Assembly (NCBI GenBank): GCA_938007995.1
Contig: CALLLW010000013.1
Span: 1 to 39,294, forward strand
Direction of reading: 5' to 3'
Length of the DNA stretch: 39,294 nucleotides
Origin: an uncultured Granulosicoccaceae bacterium
Lineage (GTDB): Bacteria > Pseudomonadota > Gammaproteobacteria > Granulosicoccales > Granulosicoccaceae
The notes under the pieces are model-generated. The model made no database searches and was not told the origin of the DNA. It saw only the letters and a program-made list of their open reading frames with translations. The position numbers and the translations under genes were made by a program. Positions 26,023-33,032 of the stretch are shown piece by piece. Position 1 is the stretch's first letter. Every line of letters starts with the position of its first letter.

Positions 26023-26307
26023 TCATGATGCCTCTGCCGCTGGCTCCTGCAGTACAGTAGCTAAAAGGTTATCCAGCATACCGCTTTGATCGGCCAGCAT
26101 TAGATCATCGCTACCGCCCACATGCACATGGCCGATGAATATTTGCGGTGCGTTGCTTCGGCCCGATCTGTTTTTCATCTCGCTCTCGCGCGTTGGATCG
26201 GTGGTAACGTTGATCTCGTTGTAGGTCAGTCCTTTTCTGGTCAGCAGATTTAAGACGTATCCGCTGCTTTGGCACCAAGGCCTTGTGTAAACATCGATCT
26301 TGCACAT
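26023..26307 (-). CDS. Glutaredoxin with monothiol CQSS site
   Basis: 94 residues with a complete glutaredoxin fold. The N-terminal strand IDVYTRPW leads to the active site C12-Q-S-S15 where GrxC-type proteins have CPYC. SNAPQIFIGHVHVGGSDDLMLADQSGML gives the cis-proline region and the glycine-aspartate motif that binds glutathione. Only the first cysteine is kept, so it would work by a monothiol mechanism, unlike dithiol glutaredoxins; the CGFS class typical of Fe-S carriers is also not matched. The start has GAGATAATTGAA just before the ATG. It is leftward, in the same direction as the SBP56 cluster but 346 bases beyond its last gene. Confidence 0.85.
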   Translation of the reverse strand: MCKIDVYTRPWCQSSGYVLNLLTRKGLTYNEINVTTDPTRESEMKNRSGRSNAPQIFIGHVHVGGSDDLMLADQSGMLDNLLATVLQEPAAEAS

Positions 26308-26613
26308 TTCAATTATCTCGCGATTTTAAGTAGTTGTTCCTGATTGTCGATAATTATGAGTCTGACGGGGGGGTGATGGTTCGCGTCCAGGCACGCCATT
26401 TAGTGCGATGTTAGGGAATTGTTAATAAGCCATTAGACTCTGTTGAGCTCGAGCTTGGTTGGGGTGTATTTGTAACGGCAATCTCACAATGACGGCGGCT
26501 CCGCAGACCTGTTTTCAGGGGGGCATTAATGGGTCACATGCCAGTGCGCTTGCTGGATCTGATCTGGACTTGTGAGGTGCATAGCTGGTAACGGGCCGCT
26601 GCCTGACTGCTGC
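26308..26613. other. Intergenic, no gene seen
   Basis: About 300 bases between the glutaredoxin start and the palindrome at 26614. It probably holds the glutaredoxin promoter; no open frame or RNA gene stands out. Confidence 0.35.
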
Positions 26614-26631
26614 CTGGCCGGTACCGGCCAG
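26614..26631. terminator. Perfect 18-bp palindrome after the DUF302 gene
   Basis: CTGGCCGGTACCGGCCAG is a perfect GC-rich palindrome 23 bases past the stop of the leftward DUF302 gene. It could form a strong cruciform or hairpin with a tight loop. There is no T-run, so it may be a transcript-stabilising hairpin or protein site rather than a classic terminator. Confidence 0.4.
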
Positions 26632-26653
26632 TGGGCCACAACTGTTTACTTAC

Positions 26654-27463
26654 TCAGGTACTCGTTGCCACTGCCGCCAGTTTGTCGAGTGCCACGGTCA
26701 TCTTGTCAATCACCGCCGCTTGGTCAGTGATGCTGTGCAGGCGGGCAGTGTAAGTTGGATCGTCGTACGCTACCGATACTTTGCCAGCGTCGTTTTCGAA
26801 CACCAGCATTTTCTGCGGCAGGTCAATAGCTACTGATTGGCTTGACTGCATCAACGGTGTGCCGAGCTGGGGATTGCCGAAAATAAACAGTTTTGTTGGT
26901 GGAAGCTGCTCGCCAACGCGGTGAGCGTTGGCACTGTGATCAAGCTCGGCGACTAGCTTGATCGGGTTGATGGATTCGATAGCTGTGCGTAGATTGTCAC
27001 AGGTGGTCTGCATGTCGTTGTCACTGTCAACCGTAACAATGCCCTCTGAAAATGCGGGCAGAGTTTCTGCTGTACTGGACGCTTCCTGTTCTGCTGCTGT
27101 AGAAGCGAGTTTACCGAGGGCATTATTTATTTTTTCCAGTGTTTCTGTGGCATCTTCAAGCCCGTGTCGGGCTCTGAGATAATCTGCCGATCGATAGTGA
27201 ATGTGCGATTGCCCGGAGCTGTCTTCAAACGCAAGTAACCGTTGCGGCAGATCAAGGCCCGCCTGTTGATTGATTTGCATTAACGGCGTGCCAAGTAACG
27301 GGTTGCCAAACAGAGTCAGTTGCGTTGCCCGTAGTTTTTCATCAACGCGTGCAGCGTTTGCCTGATGATCAATTTTTGCGACAGTACCTATCGCATCATT
27401 GCTGTCCAGGGCGGTGTGCAGAGTGGTCATAATATCTGCAACAGATTTAGTGGATAGGGTCAT
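26654..27463 (-). CDS. Tandem DUF302 protein
   Basis: 269 residues made of two homologous DUF302 domains. Unit 1 (about 1-120) has AKIDHQANAARV, LFGNPLLGTPLMQ and LDLPQRLLAFED. Unit 2 (about 145-265) has AELDHSANAHRV, FGNPQLGTPLMQ and IDLPQKMLVFEN. The alignment is close enough to show an internal duplication. A low-complexity A/S/E-rich linker (about 118-142) joins them. DUF302 proteins are uncharacterised, often periplasmic, but no signal peptide is present here, suggesting a cytoplasmic role. AGG eight bases before the ATG supports the start. It may be the last gene of the leftward SBP56 cluster, separated from it by the palindromic repeat at 27569-27733. Confidence 0.85.
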   Translation of the reverse strand: MTLSTKSVADIMTTLHTALDSNDAIGTVAKIDHQANAARVDEKLRATQLTLFGNPLLGTPLMQINQQAGLDLPQRLLAFEDSSGQSHIHYRSADYLRARHGLEDATETLEKINNALGKLASTAAEQEASSTAETLPAFSEGIVTVDSDNDMQTTCDNLRTAIESINPIKLVAELDHSANAHRVGEQLPPTKLFIFGNPQLGTPLMQSSQSVAIDLPQKMLVFENDAGKVSVAYDDPTYTARLHSITDQAAVIDKMTVALDKLAAVATST

Positions 27464-27568
27464 AAGCTTTACCTGAAAAGAGGAGATTGCCGGATGCTGA
27501 GCAAGACTTTATTAGAGGTGCAGCATACGGCATTGGTTCAACGCTACAATGGTGGTTTGAGCTAAACA

Positions 27569-27733
27569 TAGCCCGGTTTACTCGTGAAAATGACGGCATC
27601 CCGCTTGATCCTTGATTCCACAGCGTATTTTTTCTCTTGCAAATATCAGTAAGTATTCGCCGCGAGAAGAAAATACCCTGTGAAACCAATGCTCTGCGCG
27701 CTATGCTCGCCATTTCACGAACAAACCGGGCTA
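27569..27733. repeat. 165-bp full-length imperfect palindrome, copy 1
   Basis: The element begins TAGCCCGGTTTACTCGTGAA and ends in the complement form (CACGAACAAACCGGGCTA), giving terminal inverted repeats of about 24 bp. A second, inner inverted repeat pairs CACAGCGTATTTTTTCTCTTGC with GCGAGAAGAAAATACCCTGTG. Together the whole length folds on itself. It is about 96% identical to the copy at 39136 (six differences in 159 shared bases). Its last three bases supply the stop codon of the leftward CoA-binding gene. It encodes no protein. It resembles ERIC or MITE elements in design; I do not recognise the sequence. Confidence 0.85.
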
Positions 27734-28195
27734 GATTTCCAGATCCAGTCGCGGTTTCCAGAATGGCCGGAATAGTTCGATCTTCGGGCAACGGTCCATC
27801 ACCACCGTGAGGCCGGCATCTTCAGCCAGTTTGGCAGCGCGGTCATCGTATACACCGATCTGCCCCCACAAAACCTTTGCCCCCACATCTATCGCTTGCT
27901 GTGCTACTGCGTAGAGTTCTTCCTTGCGACGAAACACCTGAACCATATCAATAGGGCGATCCACTTCAGTGAGTGATGCAAAAACTTTAAGACCTCTTAT
28001 TTCTGTAAGTGCCGGATTTGGATTGATAGGAATCATGTCGTAACCGGTTTCGTGCAGTACTCGTAACACGCCGTAGCTGAATTTGGTTTTATCTGCACTG
28101 GCACCAACCATGGCAATGGTTTTTACTGAACGAAGTATTTCAGACAGATGCTCTGTTTCGTAGGTGTATGGGCTTTGAATCTCTGCGTCTGGCAT
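27731..28195 (-). CDS. CoA-binding (YccU-type) Rossmann protein
   Basis: 154 residues of the CoA_binding_2 family. The nucleotide-binding start is TIAMVGASADKTKFSYGVLRVL (about 26-47). IPINPNPALTEIRGLKVFASL, DMVQVFRRKEEL and VLWGQIGVYDDRAAKLAEDAGL follow, with C-terminal VMDRCPKIEL. The family binds CoA and is thought to act in acyl-CoA or regulatory roles; few members are characterised. GGGAG a few bases before the ATG supports the start. It sits 23 bases after the ferredoxin gene and is probably cotranscribed with it and SBP56. Its stop codon is the terminal TAG of the palindromic repeat. A CoA-binding partner would fit MMPA-CoA chemistry, but that is inference. Confidence 0.9.
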   Translation of the reverse strand: MPDAEIQSPYTYETEHLSEILRSVKTIAMVGASADKTKFSYGVLRVLHETGYDMIPINPNPALTEIRGLKVFASLTEVDRPIDMVQVFRRKEELYAVAQQAIDVGAKVLWGQIGVYDDRAAKLAEDAGLTVVMDRCPKIELFRPFWKPRLDLEI

Positions 28196-28218
28196 TCAGT
28201 TCTCCCGGTCTGCAATAT

Positions 28219-28596
28219 TCATGAGGACTTTTTGTTTTGTGGTGTAGCAATGTCTGCTTTGAGCTCATGCGGCTCAAGCGGGTCGAGAAACGGATTGCGA
28301 TAGAGTTTGTCATGGCTTTCAACACCAACCTCTATCGTGCAGTCTGACTCTGGTCGTGCAACACATAAAACGATATAGCCGTTATTCAGTTGCCGGTTAT
28401 TAAGTGCTACCTGCTGACGCTGATCGACTGTACCCTCAATCAGTTTGGCGGCACAGGTAATACAACCGCCGTACTTGCAGCCATAGGGTAGATCAACGCC
28501 TTGCTTGCGCAGTGTTTCAAGCAGCGGTCTGCGCGAATTAACCTGATAGGTTTCGTTGTTGCGATTGACAATGGTGATGGTTTTAAAATCTTCCAT
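28219..28596 (-). CDS. Plant-type 2Fe-2S ferredoxin
   Basis: 125 residues. The 2Fe-2S cluster motif is visible as CKYGGCITC (C-x4-C-x2-C, first cysteine near residue 40) with the fourth cysteine in YIVLCVAR (about 78). This is the plant/vertebrate-type ferredoxin fold, also used in oxygenase reductases. An extra C-terminal tail (about 95-125, PFLDPLEPHELKADIA) has no domain. It lies two bases downstream of the SBP56 stop, so the two are very likely cotranscribed and probably translationally coupled. It could carry electrons for methanethiol oxidation or a linked oxygenase; the acceptor is unknown. Confidence 0.92.
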   Translation of the reverse strand: MEDFKTITIVNRNNETYQVNSRRPLLETLRKQGVDLPYGCKYGGCITCAAKLIEGTVDQRQQVALNNRQLNNGYIVLCVARPESDCTIEVGVESHDKLYRNPFLDPLEPHELKADIATPQNKKSS

Positions 28597-28598
28597 GC

Positions 28599-29957
28599 CT
28601 ACAGCCAGATGTCACTGGTGCAGTCACCACCTGGATAACGCGTTTCATGGCAGCGGCTGGGTCCGTTGGGTTCGTTGCCAAAGTTAACCAGAAAATCCTT
28701 GTTGATCTGCATGCCACCATTTTCAATGTCACAGTCAATCATCAGCATCACACCACCCTGGGTGCGGATTTCCGGATAGAACTGGTTATCCCAGGTGGAG
28801 AACAATGATGTAGTTACGTAGAGGCGTTTGCCATCCAGTGACAGTTGATACATCTGTGGCCCGCCAGCCACTTTAGCGCCATTAACTTCGGGTGCTTTAC
28901 CTAGCAGACCACCCATCCAGACCTGACCGGTGAGTTTTGGCCTATGCGGGTCGGTTATATCGTACTGACGCATATCGCCATGCAGCCAGTTATTGAGATA
29001 AAGATATTTATCGTCCATCGATACCAGAATAGCGGACATCACCCCCGGAATCGGTATAGGCCATTCGGGATGGGGTTCGTTGTCGATATCGATGATTTTT
29101 TCCCACTCCCACTTGCCCGCTTCAGACTTCCAGAAATGGATAACATTGGCACTGAGGGCGGCGCCACAGAATCCGTGGGTGCTGTCGGGGTTGTGATGAA
29201 ACTTTACTTCCAGCGGTATGAGTCCGTCTTCACCGAGATACATCGTTTCTACCGGCTCGCGTTTGGCAAAATCCCAGATGTGTAATCGTCTGCCGTATTT
29301 TAGATGTCCGACTTCTTCAAGATCGAAGCCGGGCATAAAGGTATTCGGCGCTGCCCACTCTGAACTGACCATGACGTTATGGCGTGGCTGATACCAGAAG
29401 TCGTAACTGAATGGTATGTCGCCCATGGTGCTTTCCCACCGGCCGACAATTTCAAAGTTTTTGTTTAGATGTAGATAACCGCCAGGTGCTTCACCTTTGG
29501 CATCACCAAGGAAAGAAATGATGATCTCAGAGCCGAGACAATGCACCGTGTGTGGTCCGGAGAGATTGGTTTTGGCTTTTATCTCCACACCGTCAATCAC
29601 TTTATGCAGGGCAGGGGCACGAGGGTCACTGGCGGTATCGACAACATAGATATTGTTTGAGCGCACACCAGGTACCAGCAGGTACCTGCGCGACATGTTT
29701 GAATCACTGTAGCAGGAAGAGCAGGCGTTCCATCCCATGTGATGCAGCTCATCACCAATGCCGGGCATTTCAAGTCGATGGATGACTTCGGAGTACGTTG
29801 AGCTCTGCGGATCAGCATCAACAGTGGCGAGGTAATCCGGTTTTTGTATGCCGGTGCCGGTGTAGATTGCGATGGTATACAGCAGCTTTTCCCGCGGTGC
29901 CTGTATGGCTTCGGCGGGACTGGCGTAGCCGGGTCCGCAGCAAGTGGTTTCGCTCAT
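28599..29957 (-). CDS. SBP56/SELENBP1-family protein, probable methanethiol oxidase
   Basis: 452 residues, full length for the selenium-binding-protein family that includes bacterial methanethiol oxidase (MtoX) and human SELENBP1. The N-terminus matches closely: CCGPGYASPAEA, APREKLLYTIAIY, DELHHMGWNACSSCYSD (H72/H73, C79, C82). YVVDTASDPRAPALHKVI and DIENGGMQINKDFLVNFG follow. MtoX is a copper enzyme that turns methanethiol into formaldehyde, H2O2 and sulfide and is usually periplasmic; no signal peptide is seen here, so location is open. First gene of the leftward cluster with ferredoxin and CoA-binding protein, divergent from the IclR regulator. The DmdA-like gene beyond the regulator strengthens a methylated-sulfur role. 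Confidence 0.93.
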   Translation of the reverse strand: MSETTCCGPGYASPAEAIQAPREKLLYTIAIYTGTGIQKPDYLATVDADPQSSTYSEVIHRLEMPGIGDELHHMGWNACSSCYSDSNMSRRYLLVPGVRSNNIYVVDTASDPRAPALHKVIDGVEIKAKTNLSGPHTVHCLGSEIIISFLGDAKGEAPGGYLHLNKNFEIVGRWESTMGDIPFSYDFWYQPRHNVMVSSEWAAPNTFMPGFDLEEVGHLKYGRRLHIWDFAKREPVETMYLGEDGLIPLEVKFHHNPDSTHGFCGAALSANVIHFWKSEAGKWEWEKIIDIDNEPHPEWPIPIPGVMSAILVSMDDKYLYLNNWLHGDMRQYDITDPHRPKLTGQVWMGGLLGKAPEVNGAKVAGGPQMYQLSLDGKRLYVTTSLFSTWDNQFYPEIRTQGGVMLMIDCDIENGGMQINKDFLVNFGNEPNGPSRCHETRYPGGDCTSDIWL

Positions 29958-29995
29958 GATGTACTCATTGTCGTGGTAGAGAAAGTATCATATAT

Positions 29996-30012
29996 TGAGA
30001 ATAGTAATTTCA
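29996..30012. promoter_or_regulatory. Candidate operator in the SBP56/iclR divergent region
   Basis: TGAGAATAGTAATTTCA is an imperfect palindrome (12 of 16 symmetric positions match) of the A/T-rich type bound by IclR proteins. GAGAAT recurs about 25 bases further on (near 30019). It lies between the SBP56 start (29957) and the IclR start (30071), where a shared operator is expected. Confidence 0.4.
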
Positions 30013-30070
30013 TAAAACGAGAATGTCTTGTTTTTCTCTCCTTTCAGTATTTTTGTAGCGCAACTCCTTT

Positions 30071-30859
30071 ATGCACCTTGAACGACTGAGCAGAATTCTG
30101 GAAGTTGTTGGCTATGCGGGTGAGATGAATGTTGCCGATATCAGCACCGCATCTGACCTGCCGAAGCCAACCGTTTACCGGCTGGTGCAGGATCTTGTCT
30201 CTGCAGGGCTGCTGGAGCCTGTGTCCAGAGGGCACTTTACTATTGGCAGCCGGCTTAAAAGAATTGTGCTGAACGATCAGTCCGATGCGGCTCTGCAGGA
30301 ACTGGTAGCGCCTTCGCTCGGCAAGTCTGCTGATGAGTACGGAGCAGCATTTTTTCTATCAAGGTTGCGCGATCAGTCGGTAGAAATTATTCATGTGGAA
30401 ACACCGGAGAGCGGTGTCTCTTATTTGCATCCCGGCCTTGGTAAGCGACCGCTGCATGCCTGCTCCTGTTCAAAGGTGGTCGCAGCCTACTCGCCGGAAT
30501 TGATGCTTGAGAAAAAGCTTAAAGGTCGCTTAAAGGCGTATACAGATTTTACTCTGACCCGGGTTGATGATCTTAAAAAAGAATTCGAGACAATCCGTCA
30601 GCGCGGCTATGCCGAATGTATAGAAGAGCTTGAACGCGGTATGTGCTCAGTTGCGGCTCCGGTTGGTCAATCTGAGTTTGGTAAAACACTTGCGATTGGT
30701 GCAACAGGTTCTGTGCGTGTCTTTACCCGAACTTATCGTGATCGCCTTGGGTGCCAGTTGGTTAAGCTGGGTGAAGAGCTCTCTGATTCATTTGGATGGA
30801 ACAACAATTTAGATATTGAGAGTGGCAAAAGAACTATTGCCACTGAAAGCACAAAATAG
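30071..30859 (+). CDS. IclR-family transcriptional regulator
   Basis: 262 residues. The N-terminal winged helix-turn-helix (about 3-60) includes ISTASDLPKPTVYRLVQDLV, the recognition region, and HFTIGSRLKRIVL. The effector domain (about 75-250) has IIHVETPESGVSYLHPGLGKRPLHACSCSKVV (with the family GKRxPLHATAxGK pattern) and RGYAECIEELERGMCSVAAPV, the usual C-terminal IclR signature. It would bind a small acid and control the divergent SBP56 cluster and the DmdA-like gene 32 bases downstream. The ligand is unknown; an MMPA-like or DMSP-derived acid is a plausible guess. No strong ribosome-binding site is seen before the ATG. Confidence 0.93.
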   Translation: MHLERLSRILEVVGYAGEMNVADISTASDLPKPTVYRLVQDLVSAGLLEPVSRGHFTIGSRLKRIVLNDQSDAALQELVAPSLGKSADEYGAAFFLSRLRDQSVEIIHVETPESGVSYLHPGLGKRPLHACSCSKVVAAYSPELMLEKKLKGRLKAYTDFTLTRVDDLKKEFETIRQRGYAECIEELERGMCSVAAPVGQSEFGKTLAIGATGSVRVFTRTYRDRLGCQLVKLGEELSDSFGWNNNLDIESGKRTIATESTK

Positions 30860-30891
30860 AATTTTCAAGAACAACACAACAGTACAAATCT

Positions 30892-32058
30892 ATGACAACA
30901 ACCATGCAAACTGATGACTTCGGGTTTGGTACACAGATTCGAAAATCTCCTTACTTTGATGCCACTGTGCGTTGGGGGGCAAGAGGTTTTTCGGTATACA
31001 ACCACATGTACATACCGCGAGACTTCGGAGATCCGGTAGAGAATTTCTGGAATCTGGTTAACGATGCCATCCTTTGTGATGTTGCCGTGGAGCGGCAGGT
31101 AGAAATAACCGGGCCTGATGCTGCCAGATTTGTGCAGAGGTTAACGCCAAGAAATCTGTCACAGATGGCGGTCGGGCAGTGTAAGTACATTCTTATCACC
31201 AATGCAGAAGGCGGGCTATTGAATGATCCGGTATTGCTGCGTTTGGCAGAGAATCACTTCTGGATCTCACTGGCTGATAGTGACATCTTGCTTTGGGCGC
31301 AGGGCGTTGCAGTGCACTCCGGTTTAAACATCACAATTACAGAGCCTGATGTCTCACCGCTGCAATTGCAGGGACCAAAGTCGGCTGATGTTATGCAAGC
31401 CTTGTTTGGCCAAAGTGTTTTTGATCAGCACATTGCTGACTTGCGTTACTACTGGCATTGCGAGCTGGAGCTGGATGGAATCCCGCTACTGGTGTCACGC
31501 ACTGGCTGGTCGAGTGAGCTTGGTTATGAAATCTATCTTCGTGATGGCTCGCGTGGTGACGAGTTGTGGGAAAAAATCATGACCGCAGGCAAACCACTCG
31601 GGCTTAAGCCAGGGCATACATCATCAATTCGGCGTATAGAAGCCGGTATGTTTTCCTATCATGCCGATGCAGATATCCACACCAACCCGTTTGAGCTCAG
31701 AATGGATCGACTGGTTGACTTGCAGATGGACGCTGACTTTATTGGCAAGCAGGCATTGCAGAAAATAAAAACCAAAGGACTATCACGCCTGCAGGTCGGC
31801 ATGCAATTGGAAGGTGATCCATTGCAAGGGCCAAACACGACATTCTGGCCAGTGAGTATAGATGGCAGCGACATCGGCAAAGTGACATCCGCTGTGTACT
31901 CACCGAGATTAAAGCAAAACATTGCACTGGCAATGGTATCTGCAGAGCATGCCGCCGTGGGCGCAGAAGTCGATGTGATATCAGGTAAAGGGCAGTTAAA
32001 AGCACGAATAGTCGACTATCCGTTCTTTGATCCGAAAAAACAGATTGCATCTGGCTGA
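30892..32058 (+). CDS. DmdA-like GcvT-family protein (putative DMSP demethylase)
   Basis: 388 residues of the GcvT/aminomethyltransferase fold, closest to the dimethylsulfoniopropionate demethylase group. Shared with DmdA: GFSVYNHM (about 34-41), DVAVERQVEITGPDAARFVQ (about 63-82), LTPRNL, LLNDPVLLRLAENHFWISLADSDILLW (about 104-130) and EPDVSPLQLQGPKS (about 148-161). The RIEAGMFSYHADADIHTNP region (about 249-267) differs from the ERIEGGLLSYGxDMT of well-studied DmdA, so it may be a related clade with another methylated substrate. DmdA moves a methyl from DMSP to tetrahydrofolate. It lies 32 bases after the IclR gene, probably in one operon. No dmdB, dmdC or dmdD is in the window. Confidence 0.8.
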   Translation: MTTTMQTDDFGFGTQIRKSPYFDATVRWGARGFSVYNHMYIPRDFGDPVENFWNLVNDAILCDVAVERQVEITGPDAARFVQRLTPRNLSQMAVGQCKYILITNAEGGLLNDPVLLRLAENHFWISLADSDILLWAQGVAVHSGLNITITEPDVSPLQLQGPKSADVMQALFGQSVFDQHIADLRYYWHCELELDGIPLLVSRTGWSSELGYEIYLRDGSRGDELWEKIMTAGKPLGLKPGHTSSIRRIEAGMFSYHADADIHTNPFELRMDRLVDLQMDADFIGKQALQKIKTKGLSRLQVGMQLEGDPLQGPNTTFWPVSIDGSDIGKVTSAVYSPRLKQNIALAMVSAEHAAVGAEVDVISGKGQLKARIVDYPFFDPKKQIASG

Positions 32059-32133
32059 TTTTGATTTTAGCCGCGTGGCGGGTGATCGGTGTAAAAGAAA
32101 TGTGCTCGCAATACCCGACGATAATAAACTTAT

Positions 32134-32577
32134 CTAAAGTCTGGCGAGCCACCGGTCAAGCTGGTCTGCAAACTTTTTTATCTCTGTTTGTCCCAGTGCA
32201 GACTGCCCACCGGTTTGAATACCACTGCCGCGCAGTGTATCCATAAAATCCCGCATGCTAAGCAGGCCGCGGATATTTTGCTTATCAAGAATTTCACCGC
32301 GGCCGTTTAGCACAGTCGCACCTTTATCTATGGCTTCACTGGCGAGTGGGATATCGCTGGTGATGACGAGATGACCTTGTTCTACCAGGCGCACAATCTC
32401 ATCATCGGCCACGTCAAACCCCTGTGGCACTTGTCGCATCGTGATGAGCGGTGACGAAGGGACGGGTACGGAGTGGTTGGCTATCAGTGTGACCTGCGTG
32501 TTGGTACGAATCGCTGCTTTGTACAATATTTTTCGCATTGCCACCGGACAGGCATCGGCATCGACCCAGATTTTCAT
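32134..32577 (-). CDS. DUF188/YaiI-family protein
   Basis: 147 residues of the YaiI/YqxD (DUF188) family. Hallmarks: MKIWVDADACPVAMRKILYKAA (about 1-22), VTLIANHSVPVP (about 29-40), ADDEIVRLVEQGHLVITSDIPLA (about 57-79), and KGATVLNGRGEIL (about 85-97). The acidic residues and DADACP suggest a metal-binding PIN-like nuclease fold, but function is not established. It converges on the DmdA-like gene (75 bases between stops). The ATG start gives the standard family N-terminus. No operon partner. Confidence 0.9.
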   Translation of the reverse strand: MKIWVDADACPVAMRKILYKAAIRTNTQVTLIANHSVPVPSSPLITMRQVPQGFDVADDEIVRLVEQGHLVITSDIPLASEAIDKGATVLNGRGEILDKQNIRGLLSMRDFMDTLRGSGIQTGGQSALGQTEIKKFADQLDRWLARL

Positions 32578-32586
32578 TGATCAGCA

Positions 32587-33032
32587 TGTATAAAAACTTG
32601 CAACAAGTTTACTGCAATACGGCAGTGGCGTGCAGAGCATTCAACAAACGAGTATCATCTCAACAGGCATTTGATGCGCCTTTGCAATTTCGTGGCAACC
32701 AGGCTTTATTAGGTTAGGCGATAGCGAACCTGATCCACAATGCCATCCAGCATAATTCTCGCAACACCGGTATTAGTTTCAGCCTGAAGGTTCTGCAGGA
32801 AGAGCAAGACGTTGTGGTAGCTGTGGCGGATGAAGGAGTGCTTTTTTTCGATGAAGAGTTTAGTGCACTCACGCAACCGTTTCGCAAGGGTGGAAATCAT
32901 CAGGGAAATACCGGATTGGGATTATCTATTGCGAAAGATATTGTATGGAGGCATCAGGGTAGTCTTGAGATCGACCGGGACGGCAGCGGTAAGTCGATAG
33001 CGTTACGACTGCTGCGTGCGCGGTGCGTGTAA
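32587..33032 (+). pseudogene. Histidine-kinase 3' fragment (ATPase domain) with in-frame stop
   Basis: One continuous frame from an ATG at 32587 reads the end of the phosphoacceptor region and the HATPase_c domain: QFRGNQALLG, stop (TAG at 32715-32717), then AIANLIHNAIQHN (N-box), VAVADEG (G1 box), LTQPFRKGGN (F-box), NTGLGLSIAKDIV (G2 box) and GKSIALRLL. A single CAG-to-TAG change would explain the stop, since the family usually has Q or R before AIANL. The sensor, HAMP and H-box are missing and no response regulator is near. Its stop overlaps the end of the convergent thioredoxin-glutaredoxin gene by 30 bases. A gene relic rather than a working kinase. Confidence 0.75.
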
